A stretch of 64,000 bases of DNA from Enoplosus armatus. Taxonomy: Eukaryota > Chordata > Actinopteri > Centrarchiformes > Enoplosidae. Below are positions 35,391 through 47,570 of this stretch, piece by piece. Made by a program: the position numbers and the translations under genes. The notes under the pieces are model-generated. The model did no database searches, was not told where the DNA came from, and saw only the letters and a list, made by a program, of their open reading frames with translations. The number at the start of each line of letters is the position of its first letter. Position 1 is the stretch's first letter. The DNA lies in contig NC_092185.1 of assembly GCF_043641665.1 (NCBI RefSeq), forward strand, positions 26,316,629-26,380,628, written 5' to 3'.

Positions 35391-36614
35391 TGTACAGTAA
35401 ATTGTTGTAAAAAAATATAATGATATACAATGGTAAAATACGGTCCCTTGAGAAAAAGATATAGACAATCCTATATTTTTTTCACCGGTGCTGGAATCCA
35501 TCACTACAGACTTGAAAGATAAGTAATAAAGTTTTGGGAAAATGTGTACAAAATAGACATATAGAATATGGCATCTTAGGTATGAATATTCCTATGTTTA
35601 TGTCATATATGATGCTTTATTTAAAAAAAAAAGGAAAAAGAATACTAAGGAGAAATTTAAGGGGAAAAGTGGAACTCATAGGCACATAAAGGCTGCAATA
35701 AGACAAGGTGAAACAACCCGAGAGAGAGAAATACACTGTAATGAATGCATTATCGAAATCTTGCACACACACACACACACACAAAAAAAATCTGTTAAAT
35801 AAACTATGAAACACTGTAAAGAGACCAATTGAAGTTGTTGAGGAGATTCTTCTCAGATCAGTCTATAAAACACTATTTTCCCCTTGTGGTGCGACCGGGT
35901 AAAAAGAATAAATCCTTGTATATTTTCAATTTTCATTCCACTTGTATGGATGAATATCCAGCAGAAGGGTACCAAATATCGTGCGACACGGTGCACGGGT
36001 TGTGATTCTTTCTGTAAATGTTCCTTCCATGTCTGAATGAAGACACCTACGGTATGTCTGAATGATTAAAAGCCATCATAAATAGATGAAGCCAGAGCTA
36101 CAGAGATCTAACCAGGCGAGAGCCAATCGTGCTCCTTTTAATGCACAGAGTTTGTTTACCACTCTGCTCCTCTAGTGGAGTGAGGATCGCTTCCAGAGCG
36201 GACACAGGACCGCAATGCTGACCACCCTTGCCTGTTCTTGGGGTGTCATTTCTCTATTAAAATACATTTTAACGCACAAACAAAGCTAAACAAGCTGTGC
36301 AACAGGAAATAAAACGACATTGCATGTAGAAAACAACGAGTCAGAGCATGCGTGTGAAGGCAGCGTTGGGCGAGATCTAGTTCCATGTCAAGAAATTGTT
36401 GAGACTGCTGTAACATGACTTCATGACACCCAGACAAGAGATACAGAACAAACAAACAAGTCTCAATATCAGCACTTATCTCCCCAAGATAAGATCTCCC
36501 CAACCCCTTACTTTCTGAGGGGTCTACCAGAGGACAGCGGAAGAGCTATGCCACAGGAAGCAGAGGTCTGCTTCTGTATGCGGGTCTTATTGGGGGAAAT
36601 TTCTGACTTAATAG
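35391..36614. other. Upstream flank, nothing recognised
   Basis: A short CA tract (about 35763-35782) and ATGAAACACTGT-containing sequence also seen near 11606-11620. No gene. Confidence 0.45.
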
Positions 36615-36765
36615 CCCGTCAACTTGCCAGTCAATCACGGGGCTGGCACACAAACAACCATTCACGCTCACACGGAGCCACCAATTAAGTTAAGATGCTT
36701 AATTGTCTTTGGACTACGGGAGGAAGCTGGAGTACCCGGAGAAAACCCATGCATGGAGGTACAAC
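36615..36765 (+). repeat. Interspersed repeat containing the GTACCCGGAGAAAACCCA motif
   Basis: Sequence with CCATTCACGCTCACAC, then TGTCTTTGGACTACGGGAGG, then GTACCCGGAGAAAACCCATG matches a very common fish interspersed repeat whose class I cannot name with certainty. A single degraded copy. Confidence 0.55.
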
Positions 36766-37619
36766 GAATAACACACTGGTAGACGCTGATTAGGGTTGTG
36801 TCATTAGGCAACCCCCAAACTCCACGAGAGCACTACGGAACATCAATAACCAATTAACACTGCGCATTGCGTCATTAACACTGAAACAGAAAAAGTGAGC
36901 CGAGAGAAGAAAAGGCAAAAATGTAATGAAATGGGGAATTGAAAGAATTAAACAGGCTGTAAACTCTGCAGAGAGATCTAGAGTTAGTTAGTTAACATGA
37001 AGCTAATGTTCATCTGCAGTCCCTCCGCAGGTCACAATCAAACCATACACTAAATAAACTAGACAAGACTCAAAATACAAAGTTATACACAGTACAGATA
37101 TACAGAGAAAGTCCAGATTTGACTCGGACGACAAATGAATCAACTGCTTGCCCAGAAGCAATACTTCTGATCAAAAAGTCCATCAAAAAGTTCTCTTGGT
37201 TTCAGCTTTTATGGTTTTATATGGCCGCCATGTCCGTGATGCAGATTGATAAGGTTGCATAGTAGCTTAGCAGGTTGTGGTGGAAACTTTCTGTAAGTAT
37301 TTAGTGGACATTTACCAGCGCATGGCCGGTTTTTACCTGACCGGAACCGTGTGGTGATCCCACTGACTTCCATTCAATTCAATTCAATTTTATTTATATA
37401 TCATGAACAACACTTCCATAGCACAGGTAATCAGCATTGGAGCAGCAGCAATGATGTGAAAAGCGTGGCCATGAATCTCAGCTTGTAGAACGGTTAAAAT
37501 TTGGCGAGACTTCTGACAAGTACGTTTCATGATAAGACGAACGGTTTCCTTGGTGTAATAGGAAATGTAGGTCTGCTGCACCTGCCAAGCTGCGTCTCCA
37601 GGCTGTCTGCCATCTTTTC
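36766..37619. other. Upstream flank, nothing recognised
   Basis: AT-rich single-copy-looking sequence; no gene. Confidence 0.45.
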
Positions 37620-37800
37620 AGATGACAAGATGAAGGAACATGTCACCCAGTGCAGCAGTGTGGCTCATTGATGTGTTTTTAATAGCTTTTAGACAGTGGA
37701 GCTCTACGGCACAGAGGAAGAAGATACATCAGGCTTTTAGATACACACACACACACACACACACACAGTACTTGCTAGTAGATTCATTGTTGGTTTGGGT
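37620..37800 (+). repeat. Interspersed repeat family A, copy 3
   Basis: Contains GGAACATGTCACCCAGTGCA, ATGTGTTTTTAATAG, GGAGCTCTACGGCACAGAGG and a CA tract (about 37743-37767), ending TTCATTGTTGGTTTGGGT. It gives the uninterrupted arrangement of the site occupied in copy 2. Confidence 0.75.
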
Positions 37801-38840
37801 CTGCACATGAGAACAGAATATTGCCAGCCTTATTCACATATGGTAACGACTCAGGAGTGAAAGTGTGTCAACAGGACTGGCCTAGACTAGAACTGACCAA
37901 CTTAGCCCGATCAGTTGTTGCACCCGTACCATAATCAGCCCAACTAAGGTAATGGGTGTCTAGTGCTTTAGTGTAGATGGGAGTCCAGTGTGACTGGCAA
38001 AAAGTGGCCACAAAGAAGAAGAAGAAGAAGGGAAGTCTTACGTGGGAAAACTCACGTTTTCAACCAAATCAGCTCCAAAGTGAAGGTATCATTCAAATAT
38101 TTTGGCCATGGACCCTCTTGGTTCTCCCTGCCTCTCCTCGAATCTTGGGAGAACAGAAGTTACATTGTGTCTGATGTGGACCAGCACTGGTGCCAACTAT
38201 CCAGCGGAACATTCCACACACACCTACACACACACACACTTCACCCTCGATGACCTAGGCACTGCCCTCTCTGATCGCCACACTCGACAACAACAGCCTC
38301 TGTCACACTGACCTACACATGGCAAATGCATGCCACACACACAGAAAGAAGTCATTGAGGATTAAGCAATGCGGGTCAATGTGAATCTGAATATGGTAAT
38401 AGCCCCTGCTGGGAAGTGGCTTCATGAACACTCAGTTCAGGTTAAGGATCTCCAAACTGGAGCTCTGGCTCAACTTAATAAACCGCTTTGTTTTTAAAGA
38501 TAAGTCGGTGATCCTCCATCCTTGAATCCCCCCTGGTGTCCGGTGAAGTTTTCATAAGGTGTGTCTTTACTCCTGGACCAAGGCCAAGATGGAAAATGGA
38601 CAACCAGGCAGCTATGATTTCTGGCTGCCATCTTTGTTTGGGTCAAGCAATGAAGGAGCACCTTGTGAAAAGCATTCAAGAGGGAGTACCTTTGTAGTGG
38701 CAGGATAGAAGAGTCCTTGAGGATTACGGATTCATTCTATAACTCCAATGACATCATCAGTGTAAAGATCTGATTACTTGATAAAATCAAAACTCTTGCA
38801 ACACAATGCAACGCCGTCCGACAAGACAGTGAATCGTGGA
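37801..38840. other. Upstream flank, nothing recognised
   Basis: Short (AAG)n run near 38010-38030 and a short CA tract near 38226-38240. No gene. Confidence 0.45.
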
Positions 38841-38844
38841 GACC

Positions 38845-38957
38845 AGCACCTTGCATGGCAGCTCGGTGTGTGAATGTGACCTGATCTGTAGAGTGCTTTG
38901 GGAACTGTTGAAGGTTTAAGGTTGGAGAGCGCTACATAAGTGAAGACCATTTACCAT
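38845..38957 (+). repeat. Interspersed repeat family B, copy 4 (truncated)
   Basis: Begins at CAGCACCTTGCATGGCAGCT and ends AGTGAAGACCATTTACCATT; the head of the element is missing. Confidence 0.65.
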
Positions 38958-39765
38958 TCTTGCCTATCACTGCCAGGCCTCAAAGTCAGAAACTGTCATC
39001 TTACACATAGTGGCTGTAAGTCACTTGCCTGACTGAAATAAATGAATTCCTTTTCCCCCCCCTTCATTCCAGTGTAGATTAAAACCCCCATCCTAAATAG
39101 CGGCAGAATCATATAAATGACAGTGTGTGTGTGTGTGTGTGGATGAGCATCTCCTCTCCTCTTCCATCTTCAGTCACTTCCCTCTATCTCCATTCTCTCT
39201 CCATTCACATGGCTAATAACTTCATTAACCCCTGTCAGCTCTCTGCTCTTGTCCAGCGGCTGACACACACTAATTGATGAGCTGAGTGTGTGTGTGTGTG
39301 TGTGTGCATTGGACTGTGTTCATCATTTAGGCTGCTTAGTATAAGCAAGTGATCTCTCTCAGCCCGGAGCACAAAATAAAAATGGCTACCGTTAAACCTT
39401 GTATGTCAGATGTTTGTGATGTTCATGCTTTCTGATAAGGACTATTGATAAATCCATGTGCTGATGACCATTTCCAACGCAGTCTCATATAACCCTTGAG
39501 CTAACAGCTAAAATACATTTCCAACCAAGAAAAGGGCTGTTCTCGGATTTGTTTTCGGACCCCACGAGTATAGCAACGCATCAACACGTAGCAGCACACA
39601 CACGCGCACACACGCACACACACACACACAAACAAGCATAATAGGATTGGTGTGTGTCCCAGTATAAAATTCATTTCCTGTGATTGTGTGTGTGTTGAGT
39701 CAGTGAATTTTAATACCGGAATTCTATTGTTGGGTCCTATTGGGGAATGCAGCTAATGCACCCAG

Positions 39766-39804
<39 letters not shown>

Positions 39805-41507
39805 GTGTGTGATCATGCGCAACAGTTTGTGATCAGCTGCTTATTTGAATTTTCTCTCGTCACTGTCTAAAAATCCAAACGCATTTTCTGAGGGGGGGGG
39901 GGGGGGGGGGGGGGGGGCTACAGTTTTTGGACACGTACGGAAACAAAATTCAGTTTGAACACATCTGCTCTTTTTTTTTTTTTCAGTAAAAACTGAAAAT
40001 GGTGAGCACCAGACATTTAATACCTACCTACCACTTCCTACTGTAATACATCACTGTGACCAAATTACAACATGAATTAAATCAATTCCATTGATCCCAT
40101 TTAACTGATTGATTAATCTATTACTTTTAATTGACCGCATTTTAAATGGGAATTAATGGGATCATATTTTAACAGTGGGTTTAAATCGGATTTTCTCCAC
40201 TGATCAGCAGAAAGAAATACCTTCAAGTCAAAGTAAGCATCCCTAACCCTAACCCGACATGCCTACAAATGTATTTAAAATAAGTCCAAATATAAAACCC
40301 TAAATATTTGATGGCACAAGTGTTCACTTTGACAAACCTTCATGACCACTAATACAGTCAGTTGTTCTTATATGTGACTCGAATGGTGATCATCTGTGTG
40401 CAATCAAGTGGATTCAAGTTTTTCTGGTCCGAGTTATTTAAAAGGCCAACGGCCGCAGGGACAAATGATTTCAAGTCTATTGGTCCTGCATGTTGGCAAA
40501 TTGCACCTGCGACCAAATGGAATCAACTTGCACTCCTTGGACAGGGGGGTGGCTAGGATCAGACGGGACTTTACTGGACCCTCTTCAGATTCCTAATCTT
40601 TACAGACGAGGAAGATGCCCTGCGGCCTGTTCCTGTTTTTGAGGGTACGTGACCCCCGTAGCGGCAGACAAAGGAGAACGCAAGGAGTAAAACATCCTTC
40701 ACGAAGGTTTACGTCAACATTAAAATTGTAAAGCTTACGATAAAAATACATGTGCTGATTGGGCTTTTCTACACACAAGCATCCACATGAAGCATCTCCA
40801 AAGTAGGCAAGCTTTTGGGCGCATTTTGTCTTTAATAACTTCCTGTATCCACTTCTTCATCTCCTACTCTCTCTCTCTCACTCTCTTCTGCTGCAACCTT
40901 CGCATCTGTCCCCATCAGCTCTCCCTTCACCCGACTCTTCTGTCACTGATGCCCCCCGACTCTGCCACAAACACTCTCCTCTCCACTTTGCCCTCTGCCC
41001 TGTCTTGACTCAGTGCGTGTTGACAGAACCACCCTACGGCAACCGGAAGAAAACGGTGGAAATCCAAGCGCTATCGATCTCTCTCCCTCCTTATCTGCAA
41101 CTAAAAACCTCTTCCTTTCGATCCAAAATGCAATCTTCCCTCTCCGACCTTTTTTTCTCTGTCAGGCAGTGACCTTCATCAAGACCAGTTATTTTAGCAG
41201 ACAGTTGTGTTTCTTATTGAAATTCAATGGACTAAAGTAAAAACACAAACGAATGGTTTGGCACACAGTGCATGAGAGTAAGTATCTGAAAACTGGTCTT
41301 TTATGAATTGAATCGAGAATGGAATCAGACTCGAAATTGGATCCCATCCCCCTACCACAGAATTTTCTTTCCACTTGGGCTGTGAGTTCTGTCAAAAAAT
41401 GCTTCTGGACAGCAGGACTGCAGCTTTAGCTTTTACCCGCGACTGCTCCACCTGGGGGACACTAGCCCTGGGAACTCATCACGGATGCTATTACTATATG
41501 AGAAGTT
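38958..41507. other. Upstream flank; GT tracts, a 26-base G run, telomere-like triplets
   Basis: GT tracts at about 39123-39141, 39286-39306 and 39771-39801; poly-G at 39892-39917; CCCTAACCCTAACCC near 40241-40255. Sequence at about 40420-40570 resembles a degraded LINE segment, but no reading frame supports it. No gene. Confidence 0.5.
39892..39917. repeat. Poly-G run, 26 bases
   Basis: Uninterrupted G26 on the plus strand; the length may be uncertain because such runs sequence poorly. Confidence 0.8.
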
Positions 41508-41515
41508 ACATGAAT

Positions 41516-41978
41516 GTACGCTGACCAGACGTCCCGGTTTGCCCCGGTATTGTCCCGGTTTCAAGCTTGGTGTCCCGAGTCCCGACAAATATCTGTAAAA
41601 CACTGGTTTTCAACATTCAAATACCAAATTGTCCCGATTTTCACCACAACTAAAAATAATAATTACAACATTACACTTGTTTCCAGCACTTTCATAGACG
41701 TTTTATCATGTCAACTGTCATGCCCAAGAGAAACTTGGTCTTTTTTGCGTCTTTTCTAAAAGAGCTCCAGAGGGTTTACCCCTTCCTTCGTAAAAGTACC
41801 CGGCAACGAAGATACTTGCGTTCACGGCATCCATGGTGTTGAAAGCTGCACTCGGTACGAGTGCTAAGCGCTAAAATAATTGCCCCCAATAGTGGATGCA
41901 TACGCACGTATGCGTGTTCATGAAAATGCGGGACATTTTAGGGTCCCGGTTCAGGGGATTTGAAAATATGGTCACCCT
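41516..41978. mobile_element. hAT-type non-autonomous element with 8-bp target duplication ACATGAAT
   Basis: Flanked by ACATGAAT at 41508-41515 and 41979-41986. The right terminus, reversed, reads AGGGTGACCATAT; the left reads GTACGCTGACCAGACG, so the inner part (GCTGACCA / GGTGACCA) is inverted. The interior has the GTCCCGGTTT / GGTCCCGG blocks typical of a widespread fish hAT MITE. 463 bp, non-coding. Confidence 0.8.
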
Positions 41979-41986
41979 ACATGAAT

Positions 41987-42299
41987 ATGAACATGCAGTG
42001 TAGATACTGTATATTACTGTCTATCTTTTCAGCCATTTTTTGGGGGGGGTACAAAAGGGCTTTTTAGTAAAGATGAGAGAAAGTGTTTCGACAGACTTCC
42101 TGCTAAAAAACAGGGTGGCTGGAAAAGTCCAGAGTGAGGGTTCATCCACACACACACACACACACACACACACATCCATGTACAGAGGGAAGGAGATTGT
42201 GCACAAACAGTCCTTCTGTGACTGTGATGTCAGAGCTCGGCAGGGGTCAGGGGTCAGGAACAAAAAAAATGACGTGACTGGTTGATTAAATGACCCAGT

Positions 42300-42339
<40 letters not shown>

Positions 42340-43105
42340 CAGAAGTTAAACATTTCTTCACAAACAGGCCCCACAGCAGAACTGAAATAAAATAAAAGCA
42401 AATAGCCTCGTTCAGAATGGAACTTGCGAAAGAAATCATAACAGAAGCTTTATTGTACAAAGGGCTTCTGCAGTCGTGTCTCTCATGCCTCCATCCTGGA
42501 GGTCAACAGTCTTTTTTTTTTTTTTATCAGCTGTAATCTCTTTCAATATGGGACCGCACAGTGTGAATGCATCCTATTCACTGCACAGTAACAGCCATTC
42601 AGAGCTGTCTGGGGCCATTATCATAAAACTGCGGCATGAATGCCACCCTGTCAGCGCGACATAAAGAAGACAAAAACACACTGGACACCTATTGTAGAGA
42701 GATAACACGTCCAATTCGCACTTGTCTTTACAATGAAGTTTCAGGCAGTTATTAGTCCGACCGAGGGGATGTTTGACTGATACGGCGCTAACGTATTTTG
42801 TGATTCAGGCGTGTAAGTAGAGCTGAACATTTAAAGGTAGCGATTAGGGCAGGGTATCGACAACATTTTTTGGTATTGGCATAAATTGTGTCTGTAGCGC
42901 GGAGCATCACAAGCTGTCAAGTACCCAAACGTTTCAAACCGCAGCCGTTGCTAGTGGTGATTACACTGAACTCTTGTCATATTCCACATTCTCACAGGCT
43001 GACTCAGTGGAGAATCAGTCAAGCCAGAGGCAACACTTTGTTCTACTATGGCAGACAATCAGCTCTTTGACAGTGAAGTAAAATGACAGCCACTGTAGGG
43101 AACAT

Positions 43106-43160
<55 letters not shown>

Positions 43161-43441
43161 CACACAGCCTTCGGGATGTGTCAAGCATGGACCTATTCAC
43201 CTTCCTGTCTCGCACACCATCGCCACACTCTCTCTACGTAGTGGGCTGTCTCTCTCTCTTCCTGCGGCCAGTACATTTTGAATCAGCAAAAGTAAAGTAC
43301 CACTACCGCTGGGACAAATATTTCTTCTGTACCACTTCAAATCGTTTTACAACTGGCTTAGCACTGCTGCTTCTAAAGGCATGGAGCATGCTTCTCAATG
43401 TGCATGGGTGTGAATCACAGATGTAGTCGTCGCACTTTATA

Positions 43442-43479
<38 letters not shown>

Positions 43480-43619
43480 AGTGTATGTATAACACAGGAA
43501 GTTGGATCAACCAATCACTGAGCTCACCATCAGTCTCATTCAGCGGTTACATTACTCTTCAACATCAACATCACACCGATTAGCACTCCAAGCTGACAAT
43601 CTTGCAGTGAAGTAGCAGA
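41987..43619. other. Upstream flank; CA and AT microsatellites
   Basis: CA tracts at 42148-42173, 42301-42338 and 43108-43160; AT tract 43439-43479 with a CAT interruption. No gene. Confidence 0.55.
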
Positions 43620-44140
43620 GGCCCTGTTCACACCTGGCTGTCCTCCGGCTGCGCTGCCTCAACTCTCTGTGATTTACGGGGTTTCCTGATCGACAGACAG
43701 CTTTACTTGTTGAAGTAACCGCTAACTGTAGCTGCGGTTAGTCAGTTAGCTAGCTCAGTTAGCCGTGCAGCTAGCGCTCCGCTGCCCGAACTCAGAGCAC
43801 CGGGGTAGTGTTGGTACTTACACCGCTAGCACCGGCGCTTTGGAGGTTTAATAACGCTTTATTTAAGCGTTTACAGCTAATAGACTAGAATAGGCTAGCT
43901 GCACGACTAACTAGGCTAATTAGCTAGCAGTGGTTACTTTAGCAACAAGTAAAGCTATCTGTCCGTCAGGAAACTCACAGAGAGTGGAGGCAGAGTAGCC
44001 GGAGGACATCAAAATATTTTCTCCATAAAACACGTTTTTTCAGCAATCACAAGTTTCAGCAGAATCAGTTCTGTCCAGAGCTGTCCACTTGCGATCGGAT
44101 CACCCGGGACGCATGTTGATACCAGGTCTGAACGGGGGCC
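43620..44140. mobile_element. Foldback MITE with long inverted arms
   Basis: A 521-bp element with ends GGCCCTGTTCACACCTGG and, reversed right, TGGCCCCCGTTCAGACCTGG. Long inverted arms follow: TGTCCTCCGGCTGC, then AACTCTCTGTGA and CAGCTTTACTTGTTG on the left, mirrored at about 43940-44010. The centre is rich in GCTAGC. No coding potential. Confidence 0.75.
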
Positions 44141-45430
44141 AGCGTCTAGTTGGGTTGGATTGCTTAATGAGGGGTGTTCCTAAACAAGTGCGTCCTGTCT
44201 TGTAGAATTACACATTCATCAGATGCGTCATTCACATTTAAAACAACATGCCACAATGTTGGTGTTGGTGTTAGGGCCACAAGGGTGCAGCGTCACACAT
44301 GCGGGGACACAGATGAAACCGACATCTATCATCAGGCTCTGGCTAAAAGGGTGAACAAGTGAATTTCTGTGAATGTTGCACTGTTCCCTCTGTCATCTTT
44401 GGCGACTAAAACTACTGCAACTTTGCGTTTTCTCGTCATAAAGCAGATGTCGGGACCGCCTGACATCTATATCAATCATGGCTTCAGATGAGTCTAAAGC
44501 GGTGTGAAACACTTGGGACTGAGTGGCCGCTCCAACTGAAGGCACACCTCTGCTGCAGTGTGTTCACATATCCCCCCACTCTAGTCAGTTTCTGTTGCCT
44601 CCTGACGCATCAAACGACTTATTAGAGCAGACGTTTGGTGTTATTACTCCTCCACTCCATGCTGTGAGGACCTACCTCCACCTGTGGTGCCCCCTGCAGG
44701 CAGTCAAACATTCTACAGAACACCTGGAGGACAGGGAGGGAACCACAGAAGACACAGTGCACATACATGAGCATGGAAAACATACAAGGAAAACTGTATC
44801 TTCTTAAATCTTCTTAAAAGTCAAGCCAGTTTTGAATGTTCATATGTTCTAACATATATTCTGTATACATCAGGTGGAGGTGCATCTGGCCGGGGGAGTG
44901 TTTGACAGATAAGAGTTTAAGTGAGCCTACCTTCAGATCATTTATCATTTGATACCTCCCCTACACACACACACACACACACACGCACACAGAGGGAGGA
45001 GGTTACTATAGCAACCGGGCCTGAAGGGCCAGTGAATCAGTCTGGACTGATCTAGATTTGCTGATAACACATATAAAGGACACACACACACACTTGCAGT
45101 TACAGCACACGCACATCTTCACACAAAACACAAGCTGAGCTGAAACACACACACACAGCAGAAAAAAAAAAAAATGTGGATTTAAAAGACTTCCACTCAG
45201 ACTGTGACACGTTCCTCATGGTGCCACCCCGCCACCCCCCCCCCTCTGCACACGACATATCTGCAGACAGGGAACACATATCATTGCTGGCTTCACCTGT
45301 ATGTATGACTTTATCAAGCCTGACAGGGCCGGTACAAAAAGAGCTGCTGCTCGTGCAATGTTTTTGCACCCGGTGTGCAAGAGGGAGCCCCCATCACCTC
45401 TTACCGCTGTGGAGCTGGAAAACGTCAAGT
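44141..45430. other. Upstream flank, nothing recognised
   Basis: Short CA tract at about 44964-44984. No gene or repeat family recognised. Confidence 0.45.
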
Positions 45431-45852
45431 TAGGGCTGCACAGTTAATTGATTATTCATCGCGATTTCACGATTTTGGCGTCCCACAATTTAATGATGAT
45501 CGACGTGATATTAACATTTAAAATTTGCGGCCCTGCTCATAGAAAACTCTGTACACTGTATATCAGCTCAAGCGCTTCCTAAACCGACTGCCAGCCACCA
45601 GGGAGCCATCCGTTGTTCGGAAGTATTACATTTAGCTTCCGGGAGGTGCACTGTGAAAGACCAGGTCTTATTTTGATGCAAAGATGTGTACATCAGCAGG
45701 AATGCAGCACAACAGGGAAGTGAAAGAGGTGCTCTGTTTATTTGAATGCGAAAGTGCAATAAAAATATCTTGTCCCTAAAAATCAATTGTGGTAAATAAT
45801 CGCAATGTCAATATTGATCAAAATAACCGGGATTATCATTTTGGCCGCCCTA
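45431..45852. mobile_element. hAT-like MITE (TAGGGCTGCACAGTT end)
   Basis: Left end TAGGGCTGCACAGTTAATTG, right end reversed TAGGGCGGCCAAAATGATAA, with AATCGCAATGTCAATATTGA near the right end, as in the widespread fish element whose copies carry ATCGCGATT-type subterminal sequence. No clear 8-bp target duplication remains. 422 bp, non-coding. Confidence 0.65.
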
Positions 45853-46261
45853 TAAGTGATGGATTTTAGAACTCAAGATGGAGATTAGTATATATATAAG
45901 TCCGACTCCAGTAAACAGACCAGATCCATTTACATTTACATTGCAGGGGGAGAGGAAAAAGCAGAAGGACAGATCAGTCCCTCAAAGTTCTCTGGAGGCT
46001 GTGCTGACTTTTTATAGGCCATCAGAAGTAGAGTAGGCTAATTAGCATTCAGCCTTAATATAGAACACTCGGCCATGGTCCGCACCGCCTGCTGCATGCT
46101 GCTGGAGCGCCGCGCATCCTCAGACAACACAACAGAAAGGATCACCTCAGCCTCAGTTCAGGGTCTTCACCCTGGGTGTACCTGATACGCTTCACGGCTG
46201 ACATTAAGAACTGACTGGTGAGTTTTAAAGCATCAAGCTGCATCAGTGAGCTTTTACCCCC

Positions 46262-46292
<31 letters not shown>

Positions 46293-46494
46293 ACACAGGA
46301 GCCTGATCAGCAGCTCCTGCTGGCTGCTCTTTAATCCACATAATATGTAGATTAGAAGAGATTTACTGGATTACAGATGGATTTTCACCATCAGGGCTCC
46401 TGCAAAACCTGTCTGAGGTATTTAGGCTGTTACATACTTCTGCTACGAATCATAATAACTGATCTTTCACCACCAGCGGACTAACACTTTGGTC
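45853..46494. other. Upstream flank; C run joined to (CA)n
   Basis: C22 at 46257-46278 passes directly into (CA)n to about 46297. No gene. Confidence 0.55.
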
Positions 46495-46640
46495 CAGAGC
46501 AAGATATTTTTGACAATTAAGGAACGGATTACCATGATGTTTGGTTTGGATATTCACGGTTCCCAGAGGATCATTCCTAATAACCTTGGTGCCATCTGCC
46601 TTATTTCCTCAAGCGCCAACATCAGGCCAAAGGTGCTACA
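46495..46640 (+). repeat. Interspersed repeat family H, copy 1
   Basis: Contains ATTACCATGATGTTTGGTTT, GATATTCACGGTTCCCAGAGG and ATCATTCCTAATAACCTTGG, a degraded version of a common fish repeat (consensus resembles ATGAAATTTGG...CATGGTCCCCAGAGGATGAA). An inverted relative is at 49230-49460. Confidence 0.6.
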
Positions 46641-46784
46641 CAAAAAATATAAAAATGTGCAAAGAGTACGGTCTAGACCTGCTCTTTATGTATAAGAGTC
46701 ATGAGATAACTTTTGATGTGATTTGGCGCTAATTGAATTCATGGCTGAACACATTCATGCTCCCAGTGGGATGAAGCTTTAAAT

Positions 46785-47020
46785 GGTAAATGTCTCACTT
46801 ATATAGCACTTTTCAACCTTCACGGTTCCCAAAGCGCTCATTGTCAAAGTCTCATTGACCCATTCACACACCAATGGCAACTGCTATGCAAGGTGCTGGT
46901 CTCCATTGAGAGCAACTTAGGGTTCAGTGTCTTGCTCAAGGACACTTCAACATTATGGGGGCAGCCGGCAGCTTTTCCTCCTGTGCGACAGTGCTAACCA
47001 CTGCGCCACCATGCCGCACA
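46785..47020 (-). repeat. Interspersed repeat family B, copy 5 (longest)
   Basis: Reverse orientation, from TAAATGGTAAATGTCTCACT to ACTGCGCCACCATGCCGCAC. It carries the ACTTATATAGCACTTTTCAA and CACGGTTCCCAAAGCGCT blocks conserved with the other copies. Confidence 0.75.
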
Positions 47021-47502
47021 CATGCTTCTCAAGAGTTTGTAAACTCTTGGCTCCTTTTGCTCGGTTTTGACTTGTGCTGCGCTCGTCACTGTCGCTTTTT
47101 ACCCATCCGTCCAATCACAGTGGAGGAGGGGCGGGACAAATACCACAAAGACCACCTGAGATGTTTCCCTGCCCACAGAATCTCATGAAACAACACAGAC
47201 CAGCGGGGGCGTCCTCTCTCCCTACGTCCTTCAGCCTTCCCTTCATCCAGAGCAAGAGCCACAGCAAATACTCTACCTTGACATTTTTACATTCAGTATT
47301 TGTTGATAACACAAACTACTTGAAACACATACTTCCGCCAATATTCCATATCATAGCAGCCAAAGTGTCTCAGCTGATAGAAACGCTGCGCTATTGATTG
47401 ATAGTGCCACTTTCAGTTTTTCTTTTTCTAATGGGATGGATATATCTTGAGATTTTTGCAAGTATGACGTTGCTATGGCGTCAGTGAGCACAGTTAGTTT
47501 TG
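47021..47502. other. Upstream flank, nothing recognised
   Basis: No repeat family or coding exon recognised. Confidence 0.4.
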
Positions 47503-47570
47503 CCCATAGACTGTATATAAAGATGGACGACAGGAAAGCTCCCCAAAAGTGAAGCCAAAACGTCTCAATA
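47503..47570 (+). mobile_element. MITE family E, left end only
   Basis: CCCATAGACTGTATATAAAG and the following 48 bases match the left end of 4121-4620, then similarity stops. No right end nearby. Confidence 0.8.

Noticed and set aside
40241..40256. Interstitial telomere repeat (also about 60795-60814)
   Set aside because: Only two to three CCCTAA-like units; too short to mean more than chance.
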